Notes: generated by a model not told the origin, from the letters alone. Numbered from the stretch's first letter, positions 1 to 10,859 are shown. The stretch is DNA of 64,000 nt from Phreatobacter sp. (GCF_027532945.1 NZ_JAPZTZ010000017.1:124001-188000); one strand, 5' to 3'. Program-made: numbers and translations.

Positions 1-1338
1 CCGGCGGGATCCCTCATCATGTTCGCCGGCATCTACTATGGCGGCATGTATGGCGGCTCGACCACGTCGATCCTGCTCAACACGCCGGGTGAGAGCTCCT
101 CCATCGTGACGGCGCTGGAGGGCAACCGCATGGCGCGGGCGGGACGCGGCGGCGCGGCGCTCGCCACCGCCGCCATCGGCTCCTTCGTCGCCGGCACGAT
201 CGCCACCGCGCTCCTCACCATCTTCGCGCCGTTCCTCGCCGAGGTCGCCATCGCCTTCGGGCCCGAGGACTATTTCGCGCTGATGCTGGTGGCCTTCATC
301 ACGGTCTCGGCGACCTTCGGTTCGTCGCGGCTGCGCGGTCTCACCTCACTCGCCATCGGCCTGACCCTCGGCCTTGTCGGTATAGACAAGCTCACCGGTC
401 AGGCGCGGCTCTCCTTCGGCGTGCCGGACCTGCTCGACGGGCTTGAGGTGACGACGGTGGCGGTCGCCATGTTCGCGGTTGGCGAGGCCATGGCGGTGGC
501 GTCGCAGAAGGGCGGGGCGGATGATGGCAAGGTCGAGCCGATCCGCGGCTCGCTGTGGATGACCAAGGAGGACTGGAAGCGGTCCTGGCTGCCCTGGCTG
601 CGTGGCACGGCCTTCGGTTTCCCCATCGGTGCGCTGCCGGCCGGCGGGGCGGAGGTTCCGACCTTCCTCTCATACGCCACCGAGAAGCGGCTCTCGAAAC
701 ATCCGGAGGAGTTCGGTCACGGCGCCATCGAGGGTGTTGCCGGGCCCGAAGCGGCCAACAACGCCTCGGCCGCCGGCACGCTGGTGCCGCTGCTCACCCT
801 CGGCATCCCCACCTCCGCCACGGCAGCGATCATGCTGGCGGGCTTCCAGCAGTACAACCTCCAGCCGGGCCCGCTGCTCTTCGTCACCTCGGCGGACGTC
901 GTCTGGGGCCTCATCGCCTCGCTGTTCATCGCCAACACGATGCTAATCGTGCTCAACCTGCCGCTGGTCGGCCTTTGGGTGCGGCTACTGTCAATTCCCC
1001 GCCCCTGGCTCTATGGCGGCATCCTGGTCTTCGCGACGGTGGGCGTGCTGGCGGCCAAGGGCTCGCTCGTCGAACTGACTCTGGTGCTGGTGCTCGGGCT
1101 GCTCGCCTTCGCCATGCGCCGCTTCGACTATCCGATCGCGCCGGTGGTGGTCGGCATGATCCTCGGCCCCATGGCGGAGACGCAGCTGAGGCGCGCCCTG
1201 CAGATCAGCAACGGCGACGCGACCGTGCTCCTGACCAGCCCCATCTCGGCGACACTGCTGGTCGTCGCGGTGGTAGCGCTGTTCGGGCCGCTGCTCTGGG
1301 CGCGGCTCGGCTGGCGGATGAAGTCCGACGAGGACTGA
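1..1338 (+). CDS. Tripartite tricarboxylate transporter permease, TctA family (5' partial)
   Basis: This is the large membrane subunit of a TctABC-type secondary transporter, which moves citrate-like carboxylates with help from a periplasmic TctC protein and small TctB subunit. The reading frame is open from the first base, so the gene begins upstream; roughly 50 N-terminal residues of a family usually near 500 are missing. The family's two conserved glycine/proline loops are visible: ILLNTPGES near the start, and a second repeat containing [12 protein letters not shown] followed by [13 protein letters not shown]. Many hydrophobic segments run between them. The gene ends at a strong hairpin shared with the convergent DUF2059 gene. 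The substrate cannot be read from this sequence. Confidence 0.93.
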   Translation, partial: PAGSLIMFAGIYYGGMYGGSTTSILLNTPGESSSIVTALEGNRMARAGRGGAALATAAIGSFVAGTIATALLTIFAPFLAEVAIAFGPEDYFALMLVAFITVSATFGSSRLRGLTSLAIGLTLGLVGIDKLTGQARLSFGVPDLLDGLEVTTVAVAMFAVGEAMAVASQKGGADDGKVEPIRGSLWMTKEDWKRSWLPWLRGTAFGFPIGALPAGGAEVPTFLSYATEKRLSKHPEEFGHGAIEGVAGPEAANNASAAGTLVPLLTLGIPTSATAAIMLAGFQQYNLQPGPLLFVTSADVVWGLIASLFIANTMLIVLNLPLVGLWVRLLSIPRPWLYGGILVFATVGVLAAKGSLVELTLVLVLGLLAFAMRRFDYPIAPVVVGMILGPMAETQLRRALQISNGDATVLLTSPISATLLVVAVVALFGPLLWARLGWRMKSDED

Positions 1339-1372
1339 CATCCCCGGGAACGACGATTGGCCTTCACAAACG

Positions 1373-1400
1373 AAAACGCCGGGCACAAGCCCGGCGTTTT
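1373..1400. terminator. Bidirectional intrinsic terminator
   Basis: AAAACGCCGGGC, a 4-nt loop and GCCCGGCGTTTT form a perfect 12-bp stem. It has an A-run on one side and a T-run on the other, so it can work in both directions. It sits between the convergent tctA and DUF2059 genes. Confidence 0.9.
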
Positions 1401-1420
1401 GCATTCACGAGGGGAAGGCG

Positions 1421-1990
1421 TCAGAGGCGGATGCCGCGCTTGGCGAATTCCTCGCGGAAGCGGGCGACGAGATCGCGCGTGACGATCTGGCTCCACTGCT
1501 GGGTGCGCCCGAAGGTCTCTTCCATGATGGTCGGGATGGTGCGGACCAGCTTCTGGCCATCGGCCGACTGGTAGAAGGCCTGGATGCGGCGCAGCTCTTC
1601 GACGGTGAAGCGCTGTGCATAGGCCACTGCGATGCCCTGGATGAGCTCGTTCACGCGCGGCTGGAACTCGGTCTTCAGCATGTCGCCGACCTCGTTGAAC
1701 TGGCGGCCGAGATCCGGGTTGGTCGGCAGGAAGAGCGACTTGGCCTGCTCGACGAAAGCCGGAATGACGTTCTCGAAGGAGGCCGAGGCGCCGGAGAGCT
1801 CGACGACCTGGCGGGCGATGGCGACATGCTCGGCCGAGGGCTGGGGTGCGGTAGGGGCGGCGGGAGCGGCCGGCTGCGCCTGGGCCTGCGTGGCCGGGGG
1901 CCGCGGGCTCTGCGCGGTCGCAGCGGTCGCGGCGACTAGGGCGCTGGCCGTGACGGCTGCGGCGAACATACGGGCGAACATCGGGATCAC
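1421..1990 (-). CDS. DUF2059 domain-containing secreted protein
   Basis: A 189-residue exported protein of unknown function. The N-terminus has a signal peptide (hydrophobic stretch ending near ATAATAQS, about residue 27), then an Ala/Pro/Gln-rich linker to about residue 52. A helical DUF2059 domain follows, with the typical FTVEELRRIQAFYQSADGQK segment near residues 128-147. DUF2059 proteins are widespread in Proteobacteria and have no agreed role. The gene lies just downstream of rpiA on the same strand (45-nt gap) and may share its transcript. Confidence 0.85.
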   Translation of the reverse strand: MIPMFARMFAAAVTASALVAATAATAQSPRPPATQAQAQPAAPAAPTAPQPSAEHVAIARQVVELSGASASFENVIPAFVEQAKSLFLPTNPDLGRQFNEVGDMLKTEFQPRVNELIQGIAVAYAQRFTVEELRRIQAFYQSADGQKLVRTIPTIMEETFGRTQQWSQIVTRDLVARFREEFAKRGIRL

Positions 1991-2035
1991 TCCTCGGGAA
2001 GTCTCGGGCCGCGGCGTGCCGAAGCGGCTCTCGTG

Positions 2036-2737
2036 TCAGACACGTCCTACGACCTCTGCGCCTCCAGGGGAAGCGATGATCGCGCAGGACGCAAGACCAA
2101 TGAACAGGCCGTGCTCGACCACGCCGGGCACGGAATGAAGGCGGGCACCGAGCTGGACCGGATCGGGAATCCGGATGCAGGCCGCATCGAGGATCATGTG
2201 ACCGCCGTCCGTGACGAAAACATGGCCACCGGCCTTGCGGCGCAGGGTCAGCGGCGCGGGACAGACGTAGGCCTCCAGCACCCTGGCGATGGCGCGCTCG
2301 GTGGCGCCGAGGCCAAAGGCGTTGACCTCGATGGGAAGCGGGAAACGGCCGAGAGCCTCGACGCGCTTGGAGGCGTCGGCGATGACGATCATGCGGCCGG
2401 AGGCGGCGGCGACGATCTTTTCGCGCAGCAGGGCGCCGCCGCCGCCCTTGATGAGGTTCAGCGCCGGGTCGATCTCGTCGGCGCCGTCGATGGTGATGTC
2501 GAGTTCGGGCGTCTCGTCGAGGGTGGTCAGCGGCACGCCGAGCCGCTCGGCCTGGGCGCGGGTCACCTCAGAGGTCGGGACGCCGACGACCCTGAGGCCG
2601 GCCGCCACGCGCTCGGCGAGCAGATCGACGAAATGCTTGGCGGTGGAGCCGGTGCCAAGGCCGAGGCGCATGCCGTCCTCGACGAAGGTCAGGGCCTTGG
2701 CGGCGGCGTCGCGCTTGAGGGCTTCGGGATCGGTCAT
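2036..2737 (-). CDS. rpiA: Ribose-5-phosphate isomerase A
   Basis: Interconverts ribose 5-phosphate and ribulose 5-phosphate in the non-oxidative pentose phosphate pathway. At 233 residues it is full length. Signature segments are present: [11 protein letters not shown] (substrate phosphate loop, about residue 29), TIDGADEID with the catalytic Asp pair (about residue 82), and [14 protein letters not shown] with the conserved Lys and Glu (about residue 95). It lies 47 nt downstream of nadE on the same strand; the pairing has no obvious metabolic logic beyond nucleotide and cofactor supply. Confidence 0.97.
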   Translation of the reverse strand: MTDPEALKRDAAAKALTFVEDGMRLGLGTGSTAKHFVDLLAERVAAGLRVVGVPTSEVTRAQAERLGVPLTTLDETPELDITIDGADEIDPALNLIKGGGGALLREKIVAAASGRMIVIADASKRVEALGRFPLPIEVNAFGLGATERAIARVLEAYVCPAPLTLRRKAGGHVFVTDGGHMILDAACIRIPDPVQLGARLHSVPGVVEHGLFIGLASCAIIASPGGAEVVGRV

Positions 2738-2784
2738 CGCTGTCTCGGCCGTCGGGTGTCGGCGCGGGATAGCGCGGGACGGGG

Positions 2785-4524
2785 TCAGAAGTCCACCACG
2801 TCCAGCTTCGGCATGGCGGTGGGGTTCATCACCGCCATGTCGGGCCGCGGCAGCGGCTCGCCGGTGTCGCGGAAGCGGTTGACGATCGGATAGCGCCGGT
2901 CGCGGCCGAAATTGCGGGCGGTGACCTTCACGCCGGGGGCGGCCTGGCGGCGCTTGTATTCGGCGATGTTCAGGAGCCGCTCGACCTTTTTGACCGTCTC
3001 GGCCTCGTAGCCCTCGGCGACAATGGAGGCGACCGGCGCCTCCCTTTCCACCAGGCGCTCCAGAATGGCGTCGAGGATGTCGTAGGGCGGCAGCGAGTCC
3101 TGATCTTTCTGGTTCTCGCGTAGCTCCGCCGTCGGTGGCTTGGTGATGATGTTGACGGGGATGACCTCGCCGTCCGGCCCGAGGGCGCCGGCCGGCTTCC
3201 AGCGGTTGCGCAGGGCCGAGAGGCGGAAGACCTCGCTCTTGTAGAGGTCCTTCACCGGATTGTAGCCGCCGTTCATGTCGCCATAGATCGTGGCGTAGCC
3301 GACCGACATCTCGCTCTTGTTGCCGGTGGTCACCACCATGGCGCCGAACTTGTTGGAGATGGACATGAGGATCGTGCCGCGGGCGCGGCTCTGCAGATTC
3401 TCCTCGGTGATGTCACGGTTGGTGCCCTTGAAGAGCGGCGCCAGCGTCGCCTCGAGGCCCTCCACGGCGGCGGCGATCGGCACGACGTCGTAGCGTACGC
3501 CGAGCGCCCGGGCGCATTCGAAGGCGTCTTTGAGCGAATCCTCCGACGTGAAGCGATAGGGCAGCATCACGCAATGGACCCGCTCCGGGCCGAGGGCGTC
3601 GACCGCCATGGCGGCGCAGATGGCGGAATCGATGCCGCCGGACAGGCCGAGGACCACGCCGGGGAAGCGGTTCTTTTCGACATAGTCGCGCAGGCCGAGG
3701 ACACAGGCGGCGTAGTTCGCCTCGTCGCCGGTCTCGTGGGCATGGACGGGCCCCGAGAAGCGCCAGGCGCCATCGACGCGCTTCGCCTCCACGATGGCGA
3801 TGGTCTCGGCGAAGGCGGGAAGCTGCATGGCCAGCGAGCGGTCGGCATTCACCGCCAGCGAGGCGCCGTCGAAGACCAACTCGTCCTGCCCGCCCACCTG
3901 GTTGACGTAGAGCAGCGGCAGGTCGCTCTCGCCGATCCGGGCGACGATGGTGCTCATCCGCTCGTCATAGACGCTCTCGCGGTAGGGCGAGCCGTTGGGA
4001 ACGATAAGCATCTCGGCCCCGGTCTCGGAGAGGGTCTCGACCACCTCCTCGCCCCAGATGTCCTCGCAGATCGGCACGCCGATGCGCACGCCGCGGACAT
4101 TGACCGGGCCGGGCAGCGGGCCGGGCGCAAAGACGCGCTTCTCGTCGAAGACCGAATAGTTCGGCAGGTCGACCTTGAAGCGCACCGCCTGGATCATGCC
4201 GGCATCGGCGACGACCACGGCGTTATAGACGCGGCCGTCCTCCGCCCAGGGCGTGGTGACGAGCAGGGCGGGGCCGCCATCTGCCGTCTCGCGCGCCAGC
4301 GTCTCGGTGGCCGCGCGGCAGGCGGCCTGGAAGGCCGGTTTCAGCACCAGGTCCTCCGGCGGGTAACCGGAGATGAAGAGCTCGGAGAAGACCACGAGGT
4401 CGGCGCCCGCTGCCGCCGCATCGGCCCGTGCGGCGCGTGCCTTGGCGAGGTTGCCGGCGACATCGCCCATGACGGGATTGAGCTGGGCGACGGCGATGCG
4501 GAGCGAGGACGGCGTCTGGGTCAT
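2785..4524 (-). CDS. nadE: Glutamine-dependent NAD+ synthetase
   Basis: Catalyses the last step of NAD biosynthesis, amidating nicotinate adenine dinucleotide with ammonia released from glutamine. It is a two-domain protein of 579 residues. The N-terminal nitrilase-type glutaminase shows its Glu-Lys-Cys triad in [21 protein letters not shown] and [11 protein letters not shown]. The C-terminal synthetase domain has the ATP pyrophosphatase loop [12 protein letters not shown] chose the ATG at 4524 because the product then begins directly before the nitrilase fold ([15 protein letters not shown]). An in-frame extension to 4623 would add a low-complexity Pro/Arg-rich leader unlike the family. Confidence 0.96.
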   Translation of the reverse strand: MTQTPSSLRIAVAQLNPVMGDVAGNLAKARAARADAAAAGADLVVFSELFISGYPPEDLVLKPAFQAACRAATETLARETADGGPALLVTTPWAEDGRVYNAVVVADAGMIQAVRFKVDLPNYSVFDEKRVFAPGPLPGPVNVRGVRIGVPICEDIWGEEVVETLSETGAEMLIVPNGSPYRESVYDERMSTIVARIGESDLPLLYVNQVGGQDELVFDGASLAVNADRSLAMQLPAFAETIAIVEAKRVDGAWRFSGPVHAHETGDEANYAACVLGLRDYVEKNRFPGVVLGLSGGIDSAICAAMAVDALGPERVHCVMLPYRFTSEDSLKDAFECARALGVRYDVVPIAAAVEGLEATLAPLFKGTNRDITEENLQSRARGTILMSISNKFGAMVVTTGNKSEMSVGYATIYGDMNGGYNPVKDLYKSEVFRLSALRNRWKPAGALGPDGEVIPVNIITKPPTAELRENQKDQDSLPPYDILDAILERLVEREAPVASIVAEGYEAETVKKVERLLNIAEYKRRQAAPGVKVTARNFGRDRRYPIVNRFRDTGEPLPRPDMAVMNPTAMPKLDVVDF

Positions 4525-4763
4525 GGGTGAGATGTAACGCGCGGGCCTGCGGTTCTCAATGTGTCGAGGGACGGGGCGGCCCGCGGCCGACGCGCATCCC
4601 GCCGGAGGCCAAGGCGGCGCCAATCCTCAACAAAAGGTAAAAATCCAAACAGAAACAGATGCTTGAATGATGTTGCACTTAACCCGGCAGTAACCTTGAT
4701 GATTCATGAATGGTCGCGAGGGAGAGCGACCCGTGCGGGGTCGCGGCTCGCGAGGAGGCCGGA

Positions 4764-5639
4764 ATGGCGGCGCGTTCGATGATCACGATGGGCAAGGCCG
4801 CAGGGGCGGCGGTGCTCGCAGGGCTGGTGGCCCTGGCTCACCCGGCCGCGGCGGCCGACATGTCGCTGCGCGGTTCGCTGCCGGCCTATGAGGACACCGG
4901 ACCAAACTGGTCCGGCATCTATGGCGGTGTCCACGGTGGCATCGGCAGCATGACGGCCGACACGCAAGCGATGGCCCAGCGTGAGGCGAGGCGGCTGCTC
5001 AACGGCCTTGTCTATCTCAACCCGCCATCGGGCACCCCGGCACCCGATTTCATCAATGTCGACCCGGTCCGGGCCTCGCCGGTGATGTTCGGCATCTTCG
5101 TCGGCTACCAGCAGCAGTACGAGGATGCGGTGATCGGCTTCGAGGTCGATTACAACCGCGTCGCCAGCGGCGGCGGCGGGAGCCGGACCTGGACCCAGCC
5201 CTTCAGCGTGCTCTACGCCCAGACCGGCTTTACCGACGCCTTCTCGCAGAGCACGACGGTGCGAGCCTCCATCACCGACTATGTGACGGCGCGCCTGCGC
5301 GGCGGCTGGGCCTATGGCCGGGTCATGCCCTATATCACCGGCGGTCTTGCGCTGGTGCGCGGCAATTCCTCGGTCAGCTACCGCGCCGGCATCTCGCGCA
5401 TCGACACCGACTCCTCGGACAGCGTCGACTGGACCGCCGCCTACAGCGACATCGTCAACTCGACGAGGAGCGCCAACGGCACGATCGGCTTCGGCTATGT
5501 CATGGGCACCGGCGTCGAGGCGCTGCTGACCAACAACATCTTTGCCCGTGCCGAGTATCAGTTCCTGCGCGTGCCCTCGATGGGCGGCGTGCCGGTGACG
5601 CTGCACACGATCCGCGCCGGCGTCGGCATCAAATACTGA
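4764..5639 (+). CDS. Outer membrane beta-barrel protein (Omp25/RopB-like)
   Basis: A 291-residue outer-membrane protein. A signal peptide covers about residues 1-31 (ends HPAAAAD). The mature part starts with the motif NWSGIYGGVHGGIGS, typical of the small rhizobial Omp25/porin-like barrels, and ends with alternating hydrophobic strands and a terminal aromatic residue (GVGIKY), as expected for recognition by BamA. The start at 4764 is preferred because GAGGAGG lies about 6 nt upstream; an in-frame ATG/GTG further up would put a charged stretch before the signal peptide. The 239-bp region upstream is relatively AT-rich near 4620-4700 and probably carries its promoter. Confidence 0.88.
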   Translation: MAARSMITMGKAAGAAVLAGLVALAHPAAAADMSLRGSLPAYEDTGPNWSGIYGGVHGGIGSMTADTQAMAQREARRLLNGLVYLNPPSGTPAPDFINVDPVRASPVMFGIFVGYQQQYEDAVIGFEVDYNRVASGGGGSRTWTQPFSVLYAQTGFTDAFSQSTTVRASITDYVTARLRGGWAYGRVMPYITGGLALVRGNSSVSYRAGISRIDTDSSDSVDWTAAYSDIVNSTRSANGTIGFGYVMGTGVEALLTNNIFARAEYQFLRVPSMGGVPVTLHTIRAGVGIKY

Positions 5640-5658
5640 TCGGCCGATCCCCGACATC

Positions 5659-5697
5659 AAAAGGCCCGTTCCGGATGCCGGAGCGGGCCTTTGTCTT
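5659..5697 (+). terminator. Intrinsic terminator after the outer-membrane protein gene
   Basis: AAAGGCCCG and CGGGCCTTT arms flank an inner CCGG/CCGG pairing and are followed by a T-rich tail (TTGTCTTTCT). The element lies between convergent genes and may serve both. Confidence 0.85.
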
Positions 5698-5718
5698 TCT
5701 GTCGCCTTGGGGCGGAGG

Positions 5719-7104
5719 TCACTCCGCCGCTTCGCGCACCGCTGGGCTGCGGGTGAGGCGCTGGCGCTTCAGCATCTCGGCCACCTTGAACGACACTTCC
5801 AGCGCCTGCTCGGCGTTGAGCCGCGGGTCGCAATGGGTGTGGTAGCGGTCCGACAGGTCGAGGTCGGTGATTGCCGCGCGACCGCCCGTGCATTCCGTGA
5901 CGTTCTTGCCGGTCATCTCGAGATGGATGCCGCCGGCATAGGTACCCTCGGCCGCATGGATGGCGAAGAAGCGCTCGATTTCGCCCATGACGAGGTCGAA
6001 GGGGCGCGTCTTGTAGCCATTCGCGGCCTTGATCGTGTTGCCATGCATCGGATCGCAGGACCACACGACCGTCCGGCCTTCCTTCTCCACGGCGCGGATC
6101 AGGGCGGGCAGGTGCTTCTCCACCTTGTCGGCGCCGAAGCGGCAGATCAGCGTGATGCGGCCGGCCTTGTCCTCGGGGTTGAGGACGTCGAGCAGGCGGA
6201 TCAGGCCGTCGGCATCGAGGCTCGGACCGCACTTGAAGGCGATCGGGTTCTTGATGCCGCGGAAATACTCGACATGGGCATGGTCGACCTGGCGGGTGCG
6301 GTCGCCGATCCACAGCATGTGGCCAGAGGTGGCGTACCAGTCGCCGGAGGTGGAATCGACGCGGGTCAGCGCCTCTTCGTAGCCCAGCAGCAGCGCCTCA
6401 TGGCTCGTATAGAGCTCGGTGGTGCGCATCTCCGGATGAGCCTCGGGGTCGATGCCGCAGGCGCGCATGAAATCCAGCGCCTCCTCGATCCGCTCGGCGA
6501 GGTGCCGATAGCGGTCGTTGGCCGGCGTGTCCTTCACGAAGCCGAGCATCCACTTCATGGCGTTGTCGAGATTGGCGTAGCCGCCATAGGCGAAGGCGCG
6601 CAGCAGGTTCAGCGTCGCCGCCGACTGGCGGTAGGCCATGGCCTGGCGGGTCGGATCCGGCTCGCGCGACTCCGGCGTGAAAGCGATGTCGTTGATGATG
6701 TCGCCGCGATAGGAGGGCAACGTCACGCCGTCGATCGTCTCGGTGTCGGCCGAGCGCGGCTTGGCGAACTGGCCGGCAACGCGGCCGACCTTCACCACCG
6801 GCATGCCGCCGGCATAGGTCAGCACCACGGCCATCTGCAGGAAGGCGCGGAAGAAATCGCGGATGTTGTCGGCGCCGTGCTCGGCGAAGCTCTCGGCGCA
6901 GTCACCGCCCTGCAGCAGGAAGGCCTCGCCTCTTGCGACTTTCGCGAGGGACTTCTTCAGGTTGCGCGCCTCGCCCGCAAAAACCAGCGGCGGAAAGCCC
7001 GAAAGGCGCTTCTCGACGTCCTGAAGCGCCGTCTGGTCCTTATAGACCGGCACCTGCAGGATCGGCTTCGACCGCCAGCTCGACGGGCTCCAACGCTCGC
7101 CCAT
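5719..7104 (-). CDS. 3-deoxy-7-phosphoheptulonate synthase, class II
   Basis: Condenses phosphoenolpyruvate and erythrose 4-phosphate to DAHP, the first committed step of the shikimate pathway. The 461-residue length and the class II (plant/actinobacterial/alphaproteobacterial) signatures fit: [47 protein letters not shown] and [11 protein letters not shown] with conserved Cys, Lys, His and acidic metal ligands. The ATG at 7104 gives the usual [11 protein letters not shown] beginning; a longer frame to 7554 is just upstream open sequence that overlaps the divergent gene. The 247-bp divergent gap to the next gene holds the promoter; I saw no leader-peptide attenuator. Confidence 0.96.
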   Translation of the reverse strand: MGERWSPSSWRSKPILQVPVYKDQTALQDVEKRLSGFPPLVFAGEARNLKKSLAKVARGEAFLLQGGDCAESFAEHGADNIRDFFRAFLQMAVVLTYAGGMPVVKVGRVAGQFAKPRSADTETIDGVTLPSYRGDIINDIAFTPESREPDPTRQAMAYRQSAATLNLLRAFAYGGYANLDNAMKWMLGFVKDTPANDRYRHLAERIEEALDFMRACGIDPEAHPEMRTTELYTSHEALLLGYEEALTRVDSTSGDWYATSGHMLWIGDRTRQVDHAHVEYFRGIKNPIAFKCGPSLDADGLIRLLDVLNPEDKAGRITLICRFGADKVEKHLPALIRAVEKEGRTVVWSCDPMHGNTIKAANGYKTRPFDLVMGEIERFFAIHAAEGTYAGGIHLEMTGKNVTECTGGRAAITDLDLSDRYHTHCDPRLNAEQALEVSFKVAEMLKRQRLTRSPAVREAAE

Positions 7105-7351
7105 GACACGTTCCTCTCGCCTGGTCTCGCGACGGGTTCGCTCCCGCGCGAAAAAGTGATCCCTGCGCCTCGGGTCTTTGGACCACGCGGGCAGGGGACG
7201 AGCCTTATACACCAGGATGGGGGCGTGAGCGAGCGGTCCGAAGGGCGGTGCTGCGTCCGGCCTCGCCGGAGGCCCCGCGCGACGGGATCGCGCGTTGCCT
7301 TGGTGCCCTTGCTCCTGTACCCCCGATCCGGCCGTGACACAAAGGTTCGCC

Positions 7352-8845
7352 ATGACCCGCACCGTCCGTAACCTCCTCCTCTCCGCTGTCGCGGCCTCGG
7401 TTCTCGCGATGGCGCAGCCGCTCGCGGCGCAGGCGCCGCACGCCATCGAGGTCACGGTCGACGAGGCCGCCTGCACCGCCGCGCCGACCCCGGCCTGCAC
7501 CGCCGAACTGGCGCTCAAGGCCGCCGCCGAGGAGCCGGAGGGCTGGGCCGCCACAGCCGCCTTCGAGGCGTTCCTGCAATCCGATCCCGACCTTGGCGCG
7601 CGTGAACGCTGGATGGCGCGCTACGAGGCCTGGGCGAAGATCGCGACCGTCGATGGCATCAAGGAGCGCATCGTGCCGGTGCGGGCCGAGCACCTGGCGC
7701 GCAAGGGCGATTTCGCCGCCGCCTATCGCGAGCTCGGCCTCGACCAGCCGCAGCCGGCGCCGCTGTCGGAGCCCTCCGTGCTGATCCTCGACGAGGCGCG
7801 CTCGGGCCGCGTCGCCGACGCGCTCGGTCGGGTTGATCGCCTGGTGGAGAGCGACAGCCGCGACGAGATCAAGCTCGAGCTTCTCGAGATCGCCATCGCC
7901 CGCGCGCCTGCCGAGGCGGATGCCGTGGCGAACCAGATCAAGGACCGCTTCACCCGCCGCATGGCGCAGGCGCTGCAGGCCGGTGCCCGCGGCGACATGG
8001 TGATCGCCCGCTCCATCGACGAATGGGCGCGCGGGGCGCGCGCGAACCAGACCGCTCCGTTCGACGATGCCGAGACTGCGCGTCGCGACAGCTGGGACAT
8101 GGTGCTTCGGGGGGCCGTCGCGGCGAACAATCTCGAGGGCTTCCGCAAGGCGCTGGCGGCCCGGCCGCCCTTCAACACCTCGGCGGATGCCGAGTCGGGG
8201 AGCCGCATCCTGCGCGTCCTCATGCGCGAGGGGCGCGCCGAGTGGATCCGTGCCTTCGGGCCGGCCCTGCGCCTGCCGCCGGAGGACGCGGTCTCGGTCG
8301 ACGAGGACATCGGCGGGATGCGGAACTTGCCCGTGGCGAGCCTCGTGGCCGTCGCCGAGGCGGCGGAGGCGACCGGCCGGTCGCGCGGCGCCGTGATCGA
8401 TACGGCCGTGGAGATGCTCATTGGCCGCGGTGCCGTGGCGGAGGCGCGCGACCTCTTCGTGCGTCTCGGGCGGGTCGACGAGCTCAACCGCGTGACCTTC
8501 GACCAGGAGCGGGTCGGCGTGGTCTTCGAGACGCTGTGGCGCGCCGTCGTCGGCCGTGGCCCGAAGGAGGCCGTGGACGCCGTTGCGGCCCGCATCACCT
8601 CCGAGGGCGCGAAGGCCTATATCGCGCGAGTCGACGGGCTTGCCACCCGAATGAGGGCGATCGCGGCAGGCACCAAGGGTGAGGAACCGGCCGACGACGA
8701 ATGGGCGATCATGCTCGACATCGCCATCGCCTCGGGCGATCCGCTGCTGATGACAAAGATTGCCGCTTCGATGAAGGATGCCGGCCTGCGCTCGACGGCC
8801 TTTGTCCAGGTGACGAAGAACCTGTGGGAGCGCGCCGCCCGCTGA
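7352..8845 (+). CDS. Secreted helical-repeat protein of unknown function
   Basis: A 497-residue protein with a clear signal peptide ([18 protein letters not shown], cleavage near AAQA, about residue 27) and then almost continuous short helices rich in Ala, Glu, Arg and Leu. This looks like degenerate TPR- or SEL1-like repeats. One Cys pair sits just after the signal peptide (CTAAPTPAC). I recognise no catalytic motif. It is divergent from the DAHP synthase gene and convergent with the MBL-fold gene (15-nt gap). The function is open; a periplasmic scaffold role would be a guess from architecture. Confidence 0.75.
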   Translation: MTRTVRNLLLSAVAASVLAMAQPLAAQAPHAIEVTVDEAACTAAPTPACTAELALKAAAEEPEGWAATAAFEAFLQSDPDLGARERWMARYEAWAKIATVDGIKERIVPVRAEHLARKGDFAAAYRELGLDQPQPAPLSEPSVLILDEARSGRVADALGRVDRLVESDSRDEIKLELLEIAIARAPAEADAVANQIKDRFTRRMAQALQAGARGDMVIARSIDEWARGARANQTAPFDDAETARRDSWDMVLRGAVAANNLEGFRKALAARPPFNTSADAESGSRILRVLMREGRAEWIRAFGPALRLPPEDAVSVDEDIGGMRNLPVASLVAVAEAAEATGRSRGAVIDTAVEMLIGRGAVAEARDLFVRLGRVDELNRVTFDQERVGVVFETLWRAVVGRGPKEAVDAVAARITSEGAKAYIARVDGLATRMRAIAAGTKGEEPADDEWAIMLDIAIASGDPLLMTKIAASMKDAGLRSTAFVQVTKNLWERAAR

Positions 8846-8860
8846 GCGCGGGCCGCTTCC

Positions 8861-9823
8861 TCAGCCCTGCAGCTTCGCCCACATCTCGCGGTCGCGGACA
8901 TCGGTCCAGATGACCGGCCAATCGATGCCGCTCGCCTCGTCAAAGGCGCGCGAGACGTTGAAGGGCAGGCAGTGCTCGTAGATGGCGAAGGAGCCGAATT
9001 TCGGGTCCATGGCGACACGGCAGGCGTCGAAGGCCTGCTTCAGTGTCAGACCTTTCCCGACGCTCTCCGCCACCGATCCGTAGAGCGTGTCGAGGAAGTC
9101 GCGGGTGAGGCGGATGCCGTCCGCCACCATGTCGGGGGAGGTGAGCGCCGCGCCGCGACCGGGCACCACGGCCTTGGGCGCCAGCGCCTCGATCGCGGCG
9201 AGGGTCTTCGGCCAGTCCCTGAAATGGGCGTCGCCGCAATAGCAGGCGGAGTGATACTCGACGAGGTCACCGGTGAAGGCGACCCCGGAATCCGGGACCC
9301 AGGCCACGGTATCGCCGGCCGTGTGGCCGCGACCGAGATGCATGAGCTTCACCTCGCGGCGACCGAGCCAGACGGTCATCTCCGTACCGAAGGTGACATG
9401 CGGCCAGGTGAGGCCGGGCGGGATCGATTCCGCGCCCGGGAAGAGGCGGGGAAAACGGCCGATCTCGCTCGCCTTGTCCTGTTCGCCGCGCTCGACGATC
9501 AGGCCGCGCGTCGCGTCCGAGGCGATGATCGTGGCGCCCTCATAGGCCGAGGCACCGAGCACGCGCACTGCATGATAATGCGAGAGCAGGACGTAGCGGA
9601 TCGGCTTGTCGGTCACCTGGCGCACGCGCGCGATGACGTCGGCGGCCATGGCGGGCGTCGCCTGGGCGTCGATGACCATGCAGCCATCGTCACCGACGAT
9701 GATGCCGGAATTGGGGTCGCCCTCGGCGGTGTAGGCGTAAAGCCCTTCGCCCAGGCGGTCGAAGGAGACGGTCTTCGGCCCCAGATCGGCGGTGGACGCA
9801 AAGGCCCGGGTCGGTTCGGTCAT
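8861..9823 (-). CDS. MBL-fold metallo-hydrolase-like protein with altered metal site
   Basis: A 320-residue metallo-beta-lactamase-fold protein. The usual HxHxDH motif reads HYHAVR (about residues 78-83), so the two ligands normally binding the second metal are lost. The third histidine (GHTAGD) and the bridging aspartate (FTGDLVE) are kept. The last histidine, normally in a PGHG-type loop, appears as VPGRG. One metal site may therefore persist and the other probably does not. The gene is 22 nt downstream of the FAH-family gene and probably in one operon with it. The substrate is unknown. Confidence 0.85.
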   Translation of the reverse strand: MTEPTRAFASTADLGPKTVSFDRLGEGLYAYTAEGDPNSGIIVGDDGCMVIDAQATPAMAADVIARVRQVTDKPIRYVLLSHYHAVRVLGASAYEGATIIASDATRGLIVERGEQDKASEIGRFPRLFPGAESIPPGLTWPHVTFGTEMTVWLGRREVKLMHLGRGHTAGDTVAWVPDSGVAFTGDLVEYHSACYCGDAHFRDWPKTLAAIEALAPKAVVPGRGAALTSPDMVADGIRLTRDFLDTLYGSVAESVGKGLTLKQAFDACRVAMDPKFGSFAIYEHCLPFNVSRAFDEASGIDWPVIWTDVRDREMWAKLQG

Positions 9824-9845
9824 CTGTGCTCGTCCTCGAACCCGT

Positions 9846-10859
9846 TCAGGCGTGGTGCTTGCGCACGATCTGGTCGATGGCGCCGAAGATCGAATGGCCG
9901 CGCTCGTCCTTGACCTCCAGGCGCACCGCATCGCCGAAGCGCATGAACGGGGTGCGCGGCGCACCGGCGCGGATCGTCTCCACCGTCCGCATCTCGGCGA
10001 TGCAGACATAGCCGAGCCCGCCCTCGGCAATGGGCCGGCCGGGGCCACCGTCGGGGTCGCGGTTCGACACGGTCCCCGAGCCGATGATGGTGCCGGCGGA
10101 GAGCGCCCGGGTCTTGGCCGCGTGGGCGATCAGCGTGCCGAAGTCGAAGGTCATGTCGATGCCTGCCTCCGGTCGGCCGAAGGGCTCACCGTTGAGATAG
10201 GCGAGAAGCGGCAGGTGCAGCTTGCCGCCGCGCCAGGCATCGCCGAGCTCGTCCGGCGTCACCGCCACCGGCGAGAAGGCGGTGGAGGGTTTCGACTGGA
10301 AGAAGCCGAAGCTCTTGGCGAGCTCGGGCGCGATGAGGTTCCGCAGGCTCACATCGTTGACGATCATGACGAGGCGGATGTGGTCAAGGGCGGCGACCGG
10401 ATCGACGCCCATCGGCACGTCGTCGGTAACCACCGCCACCTCGCCCTCGAAGTCGATGCCGTGCGCCTCGTCGGGGAGCATGATCGGGTCGCGCGGCGGG
10501 ATGAACGTGTCGGAGCCGCCCTGGTACATCAGCGGATCGGTCCAGAAAGAGGCGGGCATCTCGGCGCCGCGCGCCTGCCGGACGAGGGCGACGTGATTCA
10601 CATAGGCCGAGCCATCGGCCCACTGGTAGGCGCGGGGGAGGGGACTGGCGCAGTCGTGCTCGTGGAAACGGAAGGACGGGACGGAGCCGTTTTCGAGCTG
10701 CTCGGCGAGGTCGCCGAGGCGCGGCGCGACGTGGGACCATTGGTCCAGCGCACCTTGCAGCGTCGACACGACCGGAAAGGCATCGGTCGCCCGGGTCAGA
10801 TCCCGCGACACGATGACCAGCCGGCCGTCGCGGCCGTGCTTGAGAGAGGCGAGCTTCAT
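9846..10859 (-). CDS. Fumarylacetoacetate hydrolase family protein
   Basis: FAH-superfamily enzymes cleave or hydrate 2-oxo acids and acylpyruvates in aromatic-acid breakdown. This 337-residue protein has the FAH core: GIDFEGEVAVV with paired Glu metal ligands, QSKPSTAFSPVAV, and GTIIGSGTVSNRD. The ATG at 10859 is chosen because GGGGAAG lies about 9 nt upstream; the ATG six codons earlier overlaps that ribosome-binding site. It heads a likely operon with the MBL-fold gene and is divergent from a MarR regulator. Fumarylacetoacetase proper cannot be claimed. Confidence 0.93.
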   Translation of the reverse strand: MKLASLKHGRDGRLVIVSRDLTRATDAFPVVSTLQGALDQWSHVAPRLGDLAEQLENGSVPSFRFHEHDCASPLPRAYQWADGSAYVNHVALVRQARGAEMPASFWTDPLMYQGGSDTFIPPRDPIMLPDEAHGIDFEGEVAVVTDDVPMGVDPVAALDHIRLVMIVNDVSLRNLIAPELAKSFGFFQSKPSTAFSPVAVTPDELGDAWRGGKLHLPLLAYLNGEPFGRPEAGIDMTFDFGTLIAHAAKTRALSAGTIIGSGTVSNRDPDGGPGRPIAEGGLGYVCIAEMRTVETIRAGAPRTPFMRFGDAVRLEVKDERGHSIFGAIDQIVRKHHA

